Assembly: GCA_944989445.1 (NCBI GenBank)
Contig: CALYLW010000732.1
Span: 507,741-571,740 of the forward strand
DNA: 64,000 nt
From: Ampullaceana balthica
Taxonomy: Eukaryota; Mollusca; Gastropoda; Lymnaeidae
Direction: 5' to 3'
Shown: one piece after another, positions 12,727-25,600 of the stretch
Layout: each line of letters starts with the position of its first letter
Position numbering within the stretch: position 1 is the first letter of the stretch
Notes under the pieces: generated by a model
Seen by the model: the letters and a program-made list of their open reading frames with translations, nothing else
What the model was told of the DNA's origin: nothing
The model's database searches: none
Translations under genes and position numbers: made by a program

Positions 12727-15689
12727 TACTAGATATATACGAAATTAAATTGGTTCCGAGTGGCTTTCGTATCTTGAAACGTTCGTATCTCAAGGCACCC
12801 CTGCATAATGCAACACTCGGATAGACATAGCGATAAAAACACTTTTCTAGTTCCCTTTCAGTTCCCGTCAGGAACCCGGGAACGGAATGGTTTGCCTGAT
12901 CGAACCAGTAAAAAAGACACGATCAACATTTAAAACTCTTATAAAGATGCAAGACTAGACATAACCCAAGGATAAGCGTAGAAGCATTAATTTTCTGTGT
13001 AGAAGAAGCGTCTGTAATAGATAAGATAAGATAAACGGAATTTTAAAAAAGCTTAAATTCAATATTGAATGTATCAAAATGAACAAACATACCGCTGCAA
13101 AATAAGTACCGTCGCCTCCCGCCATCGAGCTCTTCACGTTTCCATGAGAAAGCAATGACACCCACCGGCCAACAATGTAAAAGTGATACTTTCAAAATTA
13201 ATTAAATAACAATCAAACATTTCTTTAAATGATAAACATAGCAAATGCGCACCATCATGCCATTATAATAGTATAATGTTGTAGTTAGGATATGAACGTT
13301 GTACATTGAATGCATTTATAACATTTTTATTTAAAGCCGTTTGAGCCCAGATCCTACCTGCTTATTATTATTATTGAAAGATATTTATTAAAAGTGGACA
13401 CATTTAGTCCTCATCGATTAAATAGCCCGAGTCCACCGACCACCTAGCTTGAGAACCGCTGGTTACATCTCATGAACTGTTTTCGTGTGCATCAGCCGGA
13501 ATCAAGGAAAGACGACTCGCTTATCCCACAGGCCACTGTGTGTCATCTTATCACATGAAAAAAATCTGGGGAAAAAACTCTCAGCCGCTGGCTTAAAAAA
13601 AAACAAAACAAATTAGAGTTGATTGCGCCATTGGCCATGTTTGTTTAAAATACCGACTGTGTTATTCCTGCGGAGAATGCTGCATGCCGACATGGGAACC
13701 AGTAAAAACAGGCGTCACACCGCGTGTCGACGATTTGTTGATTTGTGCGAGCTGTTCGGTCAGAGGATTGTTTGTTGAGCCCATGGGAACGGATTAACGC
13801 TAGGGCGTGGCACGGATTAACGTTAGGGTGTTGCCTGGATTTAAAAGGATTTACTCTCATGTTTTAAAACTGTGGTAAACGTTCTGTGATGGTGAGTTTT
13901 TTCCAATTTAAAAATTTTTAAACTTTGCTCATGAATTTGAATATAATTATTTGCTCACAGCTACCAGGGCAGATCTTGCACATTCGCGAGAAAACTGGTC
14001 CAAGTCAGAGAAAGTTATAAAATCTAAAAAGAATACATCACTATGTTTAGTAAATTCTAGTTTTTGTTGTTGTTGTACGTATTATGCCGTGGATGTGGCA
14101 AAGCCACCAAAAAAAAATGTGTTTGTCTAATAATTCTGTGAGACGTTCGTAGAATGTTAACTGTCGTTGGACGAGTATTGAAAAGCCTGGATACACTTTG
14201 ACTTACTGCACGAAAAGGACGTGAATTTTCATAGAGGAAGTCAATGTTTTATTAAAGCGAAAACAACAAAATGTTTTCGAGAAATTGACTGCTAATTCCG
14301 TGATCTCAGTATCTTGATGAACTGTGACAGAAGCGACGGTCCAACATATGAGAATCTCACAGTTTCATTATTGCAATATTTGAACGGTGGCCCCAACTAT
14401 AGTCATACAAAGGAAAGAGTCAGAGAACATATGTTTCTGATAAGTTTTCCAAAACGCGGTCTTGCAGTTCTGAAGCTATAGTCCGTCTGTTAAATTTATA
14501 AAAATGATGTTAACAGTTTTGAAAAACACAACTAGACAAATTACCTTCCTTTTCCTATGGCAGTTATTCCTATAGCATTCACGAGGTGCACATACTTATT
14601 TCTATCCCCATGTTGTGACGTTTAGTAGCCTCAATCCGAGACTTTATCTTTTACAAATACTGGCAACTGATTGGTGCAATTTTTTTAAACTCTCAAACTC
14701 TCCTTTTAACCCACGTCCCCTATTCGACCTTTGCGGGTACTGAATGTTAAGACAAAATTTATATTTAAAAAAAAACAACCTCTGTATATAGAGACAAAGC
14801 AAAAGTATACTTGAAATAATATCGAGACGTTTTCTTTAACAAATAATTCCATTTTTTATACTTTCGCCTCATAATTTTGAGTTTAACATCTGCACAGCCC
14901 GCTTTCGCCGCCTTTAGCTACCTGTTTAGCCATGCCATCAAAGAACACGTGACAAGCTCTTATGTAAGCTTTCGGAAAAATACATCAACTAGCCCGGCCT
15001 CAGCTGATTAAGTTAGAAAAATTGATTTTAAGATGACAGTCATTGCTTGGCTGACAGTTAGTGACGTAATTGTGACGTACCACCGTCTCACTTTTTATTT
15101 CATGTAGTGATTCTACATGACTGTAAGATTCTACATGACTGTAAGATTCTACATGACTACATGACTGAAAGAATTTAAACTTCGCCTTCATAATTCTTTC
15201 CAATTAGTCGTCGATCCTCTGAGTTGAAATATGGTAACAATTTTTTCTTGTGTTAATACAAATTTTAAAATTATTTGAAGGACAAGGGTACACTACACTC
15301 TTGAAAGCAATGACATGACTACAACTAATATCACCTAGGGCAGAACAAGACCTTTTTCGCCACCTAACACAAAAGCCCCAGCATTTAGCCGATAAAGACA
15401 CTTTTCCTATGCCATATAGAAAAATCACCCACCCCTCCTCCCCCCCACACCATTTGGACGGACGGCTTTCCTGAGCCACTGCTTATAAAAGTCGCCCCCC
15501 CCCTCAAATCATCATTAAAATACATGTAAAAGGAGGTTGCCGAAAGAGTATGCTTTTACTCTACTCAGTAGCATGTTAACCCTCCTCTAATCGATTTCAT
15601 TGCCTCTGATATCAAATGGCAATTTTCTGTTCGGCTCTTTTTAATTTTTTTCACCACTAACCTTTTGTTAACTACTTGAATATTTCATC
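12727..15689. other. No gene seen; small tandem repeat
   Basis: About 3 kb of AT-rich DNA without a convincing gene. A short tandem repeat of tctacatgactgtaagat lies at 15112-15167 (three to four copies). A 71-codon minus-strand ORF near 13645-13860 lacks recognisable motifs. Confidence 0.6.
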
Positions 15690-15845
15690 CTAAGGCGGAT
15701 CAAGGGGGGTGCTGATTGGGCTAAAGCCAGGGGCCCCCAATGATTTAAGGGCCCCAAACTTATTATATTTTATAATAAAGGTGGCTGGACCAAGTCCCAG
15801 GTGGAATTGCAGACAGGGGCCCCGTGCAATCTTGATCCGCCCGTG
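15690..15845. mobile_element. Short non-autonomous hAT element, 156 bp
   Basis: Inverted ends ctaaggcggatcaag and (inverted) cacgggcggatcaag. Perfect 8-bp TSD atttcatc at 15682-15689 and 15846-15853. The interior is rich in ggggcccc. No coding capacity. Confidence 0.8.
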
Positions 15846-16445
15846 ATTTCATCACACACTGTCCATATCTTGAGTTGCGTCTCGCCTTACTTCTTTTCTT
15901 ATTTTTCTGATGCGAGTCTAATTGAAAGGCAGTTTGAACTAATTTCTCAAGGTCAAAAATTGCATATTTTAAACATCATTTTCGTTCATCAGTGACATGG
16001 AAAAATTGAAACACCCCAAAACATACAAAATATCTGTTTTTACATGCTTCCTGTTTTCTTTGTGGTCATCTTTAAAGAATTTATTACAACTTTCAGAATG
16101 TTTAAATAACTAATGAGGTGTTCTCATCCTCTGTGGATAAACACTATTCAAAGGGAATTATTGATTTGTTAAGTTCTTTTTGTACCTTTCCCTAAACCAA
16201 AGAGAAACATGATATAAAACATGATTAAAACAAGAAGCGATACCTGGCGGATTATGACAAGGTAATTTTGATGAAATTTAAACTGTTAAACAAGAAATGT
16301 TAAGTTTTTTAAAAAAATGATTACATAGTTATAAGGATGTTTCCAGCTGAATATCTGGTTCTGCTGATACTGTATAAGCTGAAACAGACCGATACTTTAA
16401 ATTTAAAATAAAATAAACACGTTTTGATACGGAGATATCAAAAGG
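15846..16445. other. No gene seen
   Basis: AT-rich sequence between a short hAT element and a minisatellite; no ORF or RNA motif that I can support. Confidence 0.6.
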
Positions 16446-17035
16446 TCAATGTCGCTCAGTGCCCAGAACAGGAAGAGCTGTCAAGTCACTTAGTACTCAG
16501 AGCAGTCAATGCCGCTCACTGCTCAGAGCAGAAAGAGAAGTTAATTCCGCTCAGTGCTCAGAGCAGAAAGAGAAGTTAATTCCGCTCAGTGCTCAGAGCA
16601 GAAAGAGAAGTTAATTCCGCTCAGTGCTCAGAGCAGGAAGAGAAGTTAATTCCGCTCAGTGATCAGAGCAGGAAGAGAAGTTAATTCCGCTCAGTGCTCA
16701 GAGCAGAAAGAGAAGTTAATTCCGCTCAGTGCTCAGAGCAGGAAGAGAAGTTAATTCCGCTCAGTGCTCAGAGCAGGAAGAGAAGTTAATTCCGCTCAGT
16801 GCTCAGAGCAGAAAGAGAAGTTAATTCCGCTCAGTGCTCAGAGCAGAAAGAGAAGTTAATTCCGCTCAGTGCTCAGAGCAGAAAGAGAAGTTAATTCCGC
16901 TCAGTGCTAAGTGCTCAGAACACGAAGAGCAGTCAATTTCGCTCAGTGTTCAGAGCAGAAAGAGCAGTCAATGTAGCTCGTGGTCAGAACAGGAAGAGCA
17001 GTCAAAGTTTCTCAAAGTGCACAGAACAGGAATAG
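16446..17035. repeat. 35-bp minisatellite, about 16 copies
   Basis: The core is gctcagtgctcagagcag followed by raagagaagttaattcc. Central copies (about 16540-16910) are nearly identical and edge copies diverge, which suggests recent expansion of the middle. Confidence 0.95.
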
Positions 17036-17748
17036 ATTAATAATTCCCGGAAAACCCAGCAACCAGCCACCTACGCAAACTATTACAAATGTAATTAAAA
17101 ACGCCACTTTCAAAATAAGACTTAAAAACATCTGGAAAAAACATCACCACCAAAATGTCAACAGCAAGCCGCTCAGCCACAAAATCGTGTAACCCGATCT
17201 GTTCAATACTCTTAGACTCAGGTTACCGGCCATCAGATCCAACAGGAGCGACTGCAGGCAGCAATCCTTGAAATCCCAGAAAGCTCAAACCGGCGGATTA
17301 AATCAACCGAATTCCCTCGGAAAGCTGTTACATTCTAAGCCTCCACCGCGGTCTCGGTTAATGGCTCGCTTCAAAAGGTGGGGGACAAATTACTTTCGTC
17401 GGCGGTCAACAGACGTACGAAAACAACCGGAAATGACCCGAAGTGTGGGTGGATAGGTTTAAAACAACTCTTCTGTCTTAAAAATATTTTTATTGTCAAA
17501 ACTATGTAGATCTAAAAACAAACCAAAATTTTACTTTAAACTATTCTTTTCCAGGTGGAAAATTATCAATTCGCTTCGTTCTCGGTTGTGGTGTGTGAAA
17601 AAAAACATCTGTTTAAGAAAACGTAGGGCATACACAAAAAAATAAATAAATCAAAACAGGCTGACAAAACGGGAATATGTAAAAAATAAAAATATAATAG
17701 ATGTGTGGTCAATTCATTTTTCTTATTTCGCATTACATACGTTGCCAC
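17036..17748. other. No gene seen
   Basis: Moderately GC-rich patch at 17180-17460 with a 62-codon ORF of low complexity. No domain motif and no clear splice signals support it as a gene. Confidence 0.5.
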
Positions 17749-17887
17749 CAATGTTCCGTTTAGGCTGCGCGGCCGCGCAGGTTTCTGATAGACGCCGTGC
17801 AGAAGTTTAGAATTACCGCGCAGCCAATTTTGTAAAATATTGCGTTTTACTATTCTCACGGACGCACGAGTATTAGAGGGAACATTG
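17749..17887. mobile_element. Short hAT-like element, CAATGTTCC family, copy 1
   Basis: Ends caatgttcc and (inverted) caatgttccctctaa. Flanking octamers gttgccac and gttgccag match at 7 of 8. Two relatives lie at 22357-22499 and 51852-52035. Confidence 0.75.
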
Positions 17888-19193
17888 GTTGCCAGTGCTG
17901 GGGATTTAGCGTGGCATTCCTCAAATTGCATGCATTACGTTTTTAAACAATATAATGGATTTTAAACATATATGTTGCCAACACTGTTTTTTTTTAAATT
18001 AAAAAAATCGTTTGCTTTATATAAGGAGCGTCCAATCGTTTTGCATGACGGGCCATTTTATTCCTTGAAGTAAAGATATTCGCGCCCTGGATTAACATAC
18101 CGTAATATTATTTTTTTTAAATTATTGTCCTTTAATGACATAGGTTGAGAAGTTTTTATAGCAAAATTTTAATGTGAAGGGTGAAACTGATATCTTGAAT
18201 GCAGTAAATAGTTGAGGTCAGGCTCAATGCCACTGGTTTATATATGTAAGATACCACGTAGGTGAGAGTCACTTACTCTCGTCCTCACACAGATCTTGAT
18301 AAAATTCGTAACTGAAAATGTCTGCTCACCCAAGTATGTAGAACCAAGCAAAATGGGCATTTTCTTAGCGAATGTTCAAATCTCTTTGAATCACCTTTTA
18401 TCCAGCTAACTGTGAAAGTCAATGAGAGAAAGCTGTTGTGGTCTGTTGCGACATTCAGCATTACTTTACAACTCAATCAGTTCCAGCTGCTGATTGAATT
18501 ATCGGGGTCAGAGGAGAAAGGTAAAGAAATCATCATAAGTTCATTTTCAATATTTGCAAATTCATGAAGGCGTCTGAAATTTTTAAAAACCTCAAATGTA
18601 ATAACTTACAATTAGTTAAAAATGTTAGCTGAGCACAGATTGAATATTTCAAACGTATTAATTCTAGAGATTTCTAAAGCCGAGTTATCAATGTCTATCT
18701 AACCTGTGTCTTTAAAACAAATATTAAATGGGTTCACTTTCTTTGGTGCGTGTTTCTTGTGGATAAATAATTTGACGGTTCGGGGTTTATGTATTTTACT
18801 AGATTTAATTAACTGCACTTTGAATATAACCGGGGTACACTTTGTATTAAGACGGATTAAAGTTCCGAGTTTAAAATATCACACTCCTTTTATTTAGACA
18901 TATGTGCATTACCGTATTGGCCAGATCTAAAGACCTTAAATTCGTTAATTAGGCCTACCGTCCAATTTTAGTATTTAGTAATAACTTCCCCTCCCCCCCC
19001 CCAATGAAATCTTCATCCCCGGAAAACACCAAGGCTTCGTCAGCTATTAATCAGAACTAATTATCAAATGGAATGCCTCATTTAATGTCGGGAGCTGAAT
19101 TAACAAAGCCATTAGTCCTTGTTTTAGACAAACAAACTCATCACCTTCGTTAAACTCCACACTAAAATAACAGAACAATGTCTGAAATAGATC
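17888..19193. other. No gene seen
   Basis: AT-rich sequence with scattered short ORFs and no recognisable gene, RNA or repeat family. Confidence 0.6.
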
Positions 19194-19252
19194 ACATGTG
19201 TGTGTATGTGTTTGTGCGCGTGTGTGTGTGTGTTTCTGTATGTGTATGCGAG
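19194..19252. repeat. GT-rich microsatellite
   Basis: An imperfect gt dinucleotide tract interrupted by ta and gc steps, lying just upstream of the 21-bp array. Confidence 0.8.
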
Positions 19253-19331
19253 TTTCTCTGCGCGTGTCTGTTCACGTGATTCTCAGGAAAAAAGGGGGAA
19301 AGTGGACTTCATTAAAAAGAGAAGTGGACTT

Positions 19332-19563
19332 CATGTGAGGAAAACACACTTTCATGTGAGGAAAACACACTTTCATGTGAGGAAAACACACTTTCATGTG
19401 AGGAAAACACACTTTCATGTGAGGAAAACTCACTTTCATGTTAGGAAAACACACTTTCATGTGAGGAAACACACTTTCATGTGAGGAAAACACACTTTCA
19501 TGTGAGGAAAACACACTTTCATGTGAGGAAAACACACTTTCATGTGAGGAAAACACACTTTCT
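19332..19563. repeat. 21-bp minisatellite, about 11 copies
   Basis: The unit is tttcatgtgaggaaaacac plus two bases (21 bp). Because 21 is a multiple of 3, both strands show short periodic ORFs (for example HVRKTHF repeated). A one-base deletion near 19467 shifts the frame midway, which argues against coding selection. Confidence 0.95.
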
Positions 19564-19655
19564 ACGCATTCCAAATGACGAATGTTTGCAAGGTCACCCT
19601 GGCATTTGGTTTGTTATTCTTTCTATCACTTGCTGTAAGCTATACCTTTGTGAAA

Positions 19656-20097
19656 TACCGTACATACTCGTTATAAAGCCAACTTTTTTTTTAAATCTAG
19701 GGGAAAATGTTGGGGGGTCAGCTTACGAGCGGTGATTTCTGCATGTGCATTGAATATCGGTGTTGTTATTGTAGATCTTCAAGTTTTTGTCTACATTCTA
19801 CACGATTCCACTGCTCTACTAGAAGCTATAAAATATTATTAAACATCTGCACTTACCTTTTTTACTAATTGATTTTTGTGAATGTTTTAATAATTTTTAT
19901 TTTTTTTTACAAATTTTGTTTTCAACAACGAATTTTAATGTACGCGCTTTCGATACTGATAATTAAAGAATTTTAAAAAATACCGGTAACTCTTGGGGCC
20001 GGATTACGAGCGTTTACACACTTTCTATACTATTCTCTTCCAAAAAGAGGGGGGTCGGCTTATGAACGAACGGGCTATAAAACGAGTATGTACGGTA
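19656..20097. mobile_element. TIR element (CCGTACATACTCG family), TA target
   Basis: The inverted ends share aaataccgtacatactcgtt, and TA at each edge suggests a Tc1/mariner-like TA duplication. Subterminal sequence mentions aaagccaac on the left and ggtcggcttatgaacg on the right. A second, interrupted copy lies at 33130-34482. About 440 bp, no transposase. Confidence 0.75.
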
Positions 20098-20339
20098 TTT
20101 ATTATTTAAACCAGTTAGTCTCTTAACTGTTGTCATAAAAGAAATTGGGGGATTGGAGAACAATAACTAAATGGAAGGGAAAAAAACAACCTTTAGGAAC
20201 ACACGCACTGACACCAAGTCATTAATACACCTTCCTACACAAACACACTCGAGTACACAAGCATTCAAACAAACAAACAATCAAACAATGATATAAGAGA
20301 TAAGCTCTGCAATTAGATAAAATCTTTTGACTTGAGAAT

Positions 20340-20790
20340 TTACCACCTAATAACAAGCACACTTCCAATTAACAGGACATGGTTCAAAGCACAATTCCCA
20401 TTAACCGGACAGGGTTCAAAGTATACTTCCCATCATCCGGACATGGCTCAAAGCACACTCTCCATTAACCGGACAGGGTTCAAAGTATACTTCCAATCAT
20501 CCGGACATGGCTCAAAGCACACTTCCCATTAACCGGACAGGGCTCAAAGTATACTTTCAATCATCCGGACATGGCTCAAAGCACACTTCCCATTAACCGG
20601 ACAGGGCTCAGAGTATACTTCCAATCATCCGGACATGGCTCAAAGCACACTTCCCATTAACCGGACATGGTTCAAAGCACACGTCCCATTAGCCGGACAT
20701 GGCTCAAAGCACACTTCCCATTAACCGGACATGGCTCAAAGCACACTTCCCATTAATCGGACATGGTTCCACATATTTAAAACTATGGCC
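20340..20790. repeat. 32-bp minisatellite with dimeric (about 64-bp) substructure
   Basis: Units of the type attaaccggacatggctc then aaagcacacttccc. Through the left half, two variants alternate: one with ccggacagggttcaaagtat and one with tccggacatggctcaaagca. The right half becomes monomeric. The alternating region implies amplification of a dimer. Confidence 0.9.
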
Positions 20791-21218
20791 AGACGTCGGC
20801 TGTCCATTAAAATTCTATAAATTTCAAGCTCATTATCTGACTTGTCCGAAGCGAATCACTTTACTCCCGTCTCTGACGTCAGATGAATAACAATACCCCC
20901 CATTTTATATATAAAAGTACAAACTGACAAACTAATTCACGAAGTTTCCTGGTCCGAGCCATCAGTCACGTGGTTTTACAATAAGTGTCTGTAAAAAATG
21001 GTTTGATCGCTGAAGACTACAAGCCCTCCCGCGCCCCCAAATCCCTCAAAGGAATTGCACTCTTGTTAGTCAAATCGATGCCGGCAAAGAGTAATTGCCC
21101 ATACGGCTTACAAATGCCGTTTAGTTCCGTGGATTAAAACACTGCCCATGAACAAAGTACTTTAGTCAGTGATTAGAGGATCGAGCTGCCACGTACACAC
21201 ATTTGGCCACTCATGAGC
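20791..21218. other. No gene seen
   Basis: Ordinary AT-rich sequence; no supported feature. Confidence 0.6.
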
Positions 21219-21375
21219 AGGGCCAGTCCAAGGCGGATACGATGCGTGATCATCACAAAGGCGCAAACATTTTATTTTTAAAAAAATTAAATAATTCTGA
21301 ACTCTCCCCACTATTTTCCAGAGGGCGACTGTTAGTTATTTTCACAAAACCTAGAAATGTCTAGCGCGGCCCTGA
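21219..21375. mobile_element. Possible short hAT-like element
   Basis: Ends cagggccagtcc and (inverted) cagggccgcgct form a partial terminal inverted repeat. Flanking octamers do not match clearly, so the call rests on the termini alone. Confidence 0.4.
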
Positions 21376-22356
21376 TCATTGTCGAAGTTCAAATCTATTG
21401 ACTGCTGTTTCAGCTGAGAAAAAAGGATAATAACACCCCTGTGATGAAACAGATCCAATACTTGCGTTCTCAATCTTGAAGGAATTCTTAAAAAATCGCC
21501 GTATGAAAACATTGGAAATCAACAGAACGGTGGCTGATACCAATGATACTTGTCAGTTGCAAACTCCTTTAAGAAAAAAAAGAAGAAAAAAACAACAACA
21601 AACAACAACAAACAAACAAAAAATACAACGGTGATGAGCTCACTTCAACTTTCTCTAAATATTCGTACGTAACAGTAAGGTATCATTATCAATAGATAGT
21701 ATCATGCTGCTTTAGGAGAATATGATATAAACATTTAGCAAGCGGAAATAAAGTAAAGTACCAATTTCGTAAACGAGAAATTACAAAAAAAAGGTATACT
21801 TACAAAATATACTATGAACATTTTGGTGTCGAGATAAACAGAGCGCGCATCTCGGTGTAATATGTCATGTCTGACGTCATTATTTGAGCATGATATTAAT
21901 TAAACGATGCATAAAAATGAATGTATGTCTGTTTGTCCATTCTACGTTACTATAACATTTAACCGATTACCATTAAACTTTCGAGGATTGTTGAGTAAAA
22001 CCCGAAAAGGATTAGTGGCAATGTTTTAAATTTAAAAACAACAAAACACATCATTCATTGGGGGGACCCCAAAAATGTGCACTTTTAGCCGAAGGGGCAA
22101 AGTACCATTTCCGGTTTCAGTGGATCGCTCAAAAGTTGATAGAAACCTACGCAAAGGATCTAATACTTACACATGAAATTTCGTTCAACTAACCGTCACT
22201 ACCCGAACCTATCAAGCTATTGTGTTCACAAATACACGTACAGAAAAGAGCGACAAAGGTTGTTATTTTCCTACTCAATAAGGTGTAAAACGTCAAGTTT
22301 TGTCACCAATACCTCGATTTTCCGTATACGAGAAAGTATCAAAATGTAGTTGCAAG
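21376..22356. other. No gene seen; repeat-like tract
   Basis: Contains an aac-rich microsatellite (21590-21620). Near 21917 a gtatgtctgtttgtcc motif resembles the gtatgtctctctc motif after the Helitron-like 5' end at 22680, perhaps another decayed terminus. Confidence 0.45.
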
Positions 22357-22499
22357 CAATGCTCCCTCCCTCTAAGGTTTGTTGGGCAACAAGTACAGAT
22401 ATTACACTGTCCTTACCAACATTTGTTGTGCGGTGATCAAAACCGCTGCGCGGCGTCCGTCAGATATGTGCGTGGCAGAGCATCTTAAAGAGAACTTTG
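22357..22499. mobile_element. Short hAT-like element, CAATGTTCC family, copy 2
   Basis: Ends caatgctccctccctctaag and (inverted) caaagttctctttaag. The interior shares gctgcgcgg then gtcagatat with the copy at 51852-52035. The TSD is not clear (5 of 8 at best). Confidence 0.6.
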
Positions 22500-22679
22500 G
22501 CAGCAGGCCAACATTGAACTTTTAAAAAGTCTTTTTTCGCCAAATTGAGTCTTAATTTTAATGTTTATTTGGTATACGCTGTGGGTTCCAAACTCTTTAA
22601 AAAAGCTATTACTGTCATAAGACAACAGAAATAAAAGATTAAATTGATTAGACGCTGAATAAAAAAGATTAACGCAAAA

Positions 22680-25600
22680 TCTATATATATATAAATCAAA
22701 GTATGTCTCTCTCTCTGTGTCTGTGTGTGTGTGTGCATGTCCTTTATGGGGCACCGGGGGCCCATAATGTCATTTGTTGCTTATATGAGCTATATAAAAT
22801 TAGTTTAAGCGCTAGCTACTGTGTAAATTGTTGGATCTTAACCAAACTTTGTATATAACAACTTGATAGCCAATATTAAAATACCATAGCGCACTGAACT
22901 CCTATAAGTCATTCCTTTGGGGCTGGGGGCCCAAAAATTTCCATTTCTTAAACGTTTAAGATTTTATTCACAATTCAGTTATTAACAATCTTGACAAATA
23001 ATAACACATGTATCCATTATTATACAAATTGAAATGAACAGTTGTTTTGAACTTTATATCTTGCACTGAATGGGCCCTGGGCCACTTAATGTCTTTTTTG
23101 CTTATATAAGCTATATAAAAATTAATCTTTAATAAAAATTTGAGCCCAAATTTTTAATGTTTATTTGGTATTCGCTGTGAGTTCCAAGCTACCAATACCA
23201 GGCTGATTGCTATAATTAGACAATTGAAATCATAGATTGGACGCCGAATAAAAAGAAATAACGCAAAATCAATACAAAACACACTAAAAAAAGTGATCCG
23301 TTCCCATGACTACTGATGCAAAACTGCGGAAGGAGGGATATTATAAATGATGTGAAAACATTGGTCTCGTCATTCAACAGTTTTGTGCTGCAGTAAATAA
23401 CAATTGGGTTTGATTTGTGCTCCAGGCTTACTCGTCATATAATATGTTGTTCTTTATACATTCAGTCAATATGTAATTAACTTCGTTGTTATTAACTTTT
23501 GGCATACGTCCATATGCGTCATATTGTGATCTATAGTCTCAATCTATAAGTTGATGAGGTTCATATTTAGGGTATATAATGTTTAACGCATAGGGCATCT
23601 CAGAATATGGCTCTATCGACTCTCAGACATCTCAGAATATGGCTCTATCGACTCTCAGAGCATCTCAGATATGGCTCTATCGACTCTCAGAGCATCTCAG
23701 AATATGGCTCTATCGACTCTCAGAGCATCTCAGAATATGGCTCTATCGACTCTCAGAGCATCTCAGAATATGGCTCTATCGACTCTCAGACATCTCAGAA
23801 TATGGCTCTATCGACTCTCAGAGCATCTCAGAATATGGCTCTATCGACTCTCAGACATCTCAGAATATGGCTCTATCGACTCTCAGACATCTCAGAATAT
23901 GGCTCTATCGACTCTCAGAGCATCTCAGAATATGGCTCTATCGACTCTCAGAGCATCTCAGAATATGGCTCTATCGACTCTCAGACATCTCAGAATATGG
24001 CTCTATCGACTCTCAGACATCTCAGAATATGGCTCTATCGACTCTCAGACATCTCAGAATATGGCTCTATCGACTCTCAGACATCTCAGAATATGGCTCT
24101 ATCGACTCTCAGACATCTCAGAATATGGCTCTATCGACTCTCAGACATCTCAGAATATGGCTCTATCGACTCTCAGACATCTCAGAATATGGCTCTATCG
24201 ACTCTCAGACATCTCAGAATATGGCTCTATCGACTCTCAGACATCTCAGAATATGGCTCTATCGACTCTCAGAGCATCTCAGAATATGGCTCTATCGACT
24301 CTCAGAGCATCTCAGAATATGGCTCTATCGACTCTCAGAGCATCTCAGAATATGGCTCTATCGACTCTCAGAGCATCTCAGAATATGGCTCTATCGACTC
24401 TCAGAGCATCTCAGAATATGGCTCTATCGACTCTCAGAGCATCTCAGAATATGGCTCTATCGACTCTCAGAGCATCTCAGAATATGGCTCTATCGACTCT
24501 CAGAGCATCTCAGAATATGGCTCTATCGACTCAGAGCATCTCAGAATATGGCTCTATCGACTCTCAGAGCATCTCAGAATATGGCTCTATCGACTCTCAG
24601 AGCATCTCAGAATATGGCTCTATCGACTCTCAGAGCATCTCAGAATATGGCTCTATCGACTCTCAGAGCATCTCAGAATATGGCTCTATCGACTCTCAGA
24701 GCATCTCAGAATATGGCTCTATCGACTCTCAGAGCATCTCAGAATATGGCTCTATCGACTCTCAGAGCATCTCAGAATATGGCTCTATCGACTCTCAGAG
24801 CATCTCAGAATATGGCTCTATCGACTCTCAGACATCTCAGAATATGGCTCTATCGACTCTCAGAGCATCTCAGAATATGGCTCTATCGACTCTCAGACAT
24901 CTCAGAATATGGCTCTATCGACTCTCAGACATCTCAGAATATGGCTCTATCGACTCTCAGACATCTCAGAATATGGCTCTATCGACTCTCAGACATCTCA
25001 GAATATGGCTCTATCGACTCTCAGACATCTCAGAATATGGCTCTATCGACTCTCAGACATCTCAGAATATGGCTCTATCGACTCTCAGAGCATCTCAGAA
25101 TATGGCTCTATCGACTCTCAGAGCATCTCAGAATATGGCTCTATCGACTCTCAGAGCATCTCAGAATATGGCTCTATCGACTCTCAGAGCATCTCAGAAT
25201 ATGGCTCTATCGACTCTCAGAGCATCTCAGAATATGGCTCTATCGACTCTCAGAGCATCTCAGAATATGGCTCTATCGACTCTCAGAGCATCTCAGAATA
25301 TGGCTCTATCGACTCTCAGAGCATCTCAGAATATGGCTCTATCGACTCTCAGAGCATCTCAGAATATGGCTCTATCGACTCTCAGAGCATCTCAGAATAT
25401 GGCTCTATCGACTCTCAGAGCATCTCAGAATATGGCTCTATCGACTCTCAGAGCATCTCAGAATATGGCTCTATCGACTCTCAGACATCTCAGAATATGG
25501 CTCTATCGACTCTCAGAGCATCTCAGAATATGGCTCTATCGACTCTCAGAGCATCTCAGAATATGGCTCTATCGACTCTCAGACATCTCAGAATATGGCT

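Noticed and set aside
13790..13850. Telomere-like ttaggg/ctaggg words
   Set aside because: Only two or three scattered matches, not a tandem array.
16446..17035. CRISPR-like regular repeats here and in the other arrays
   Set aside because: Repeats are contiguous with no unique spacers, and the genome is clearly eukaryotic.
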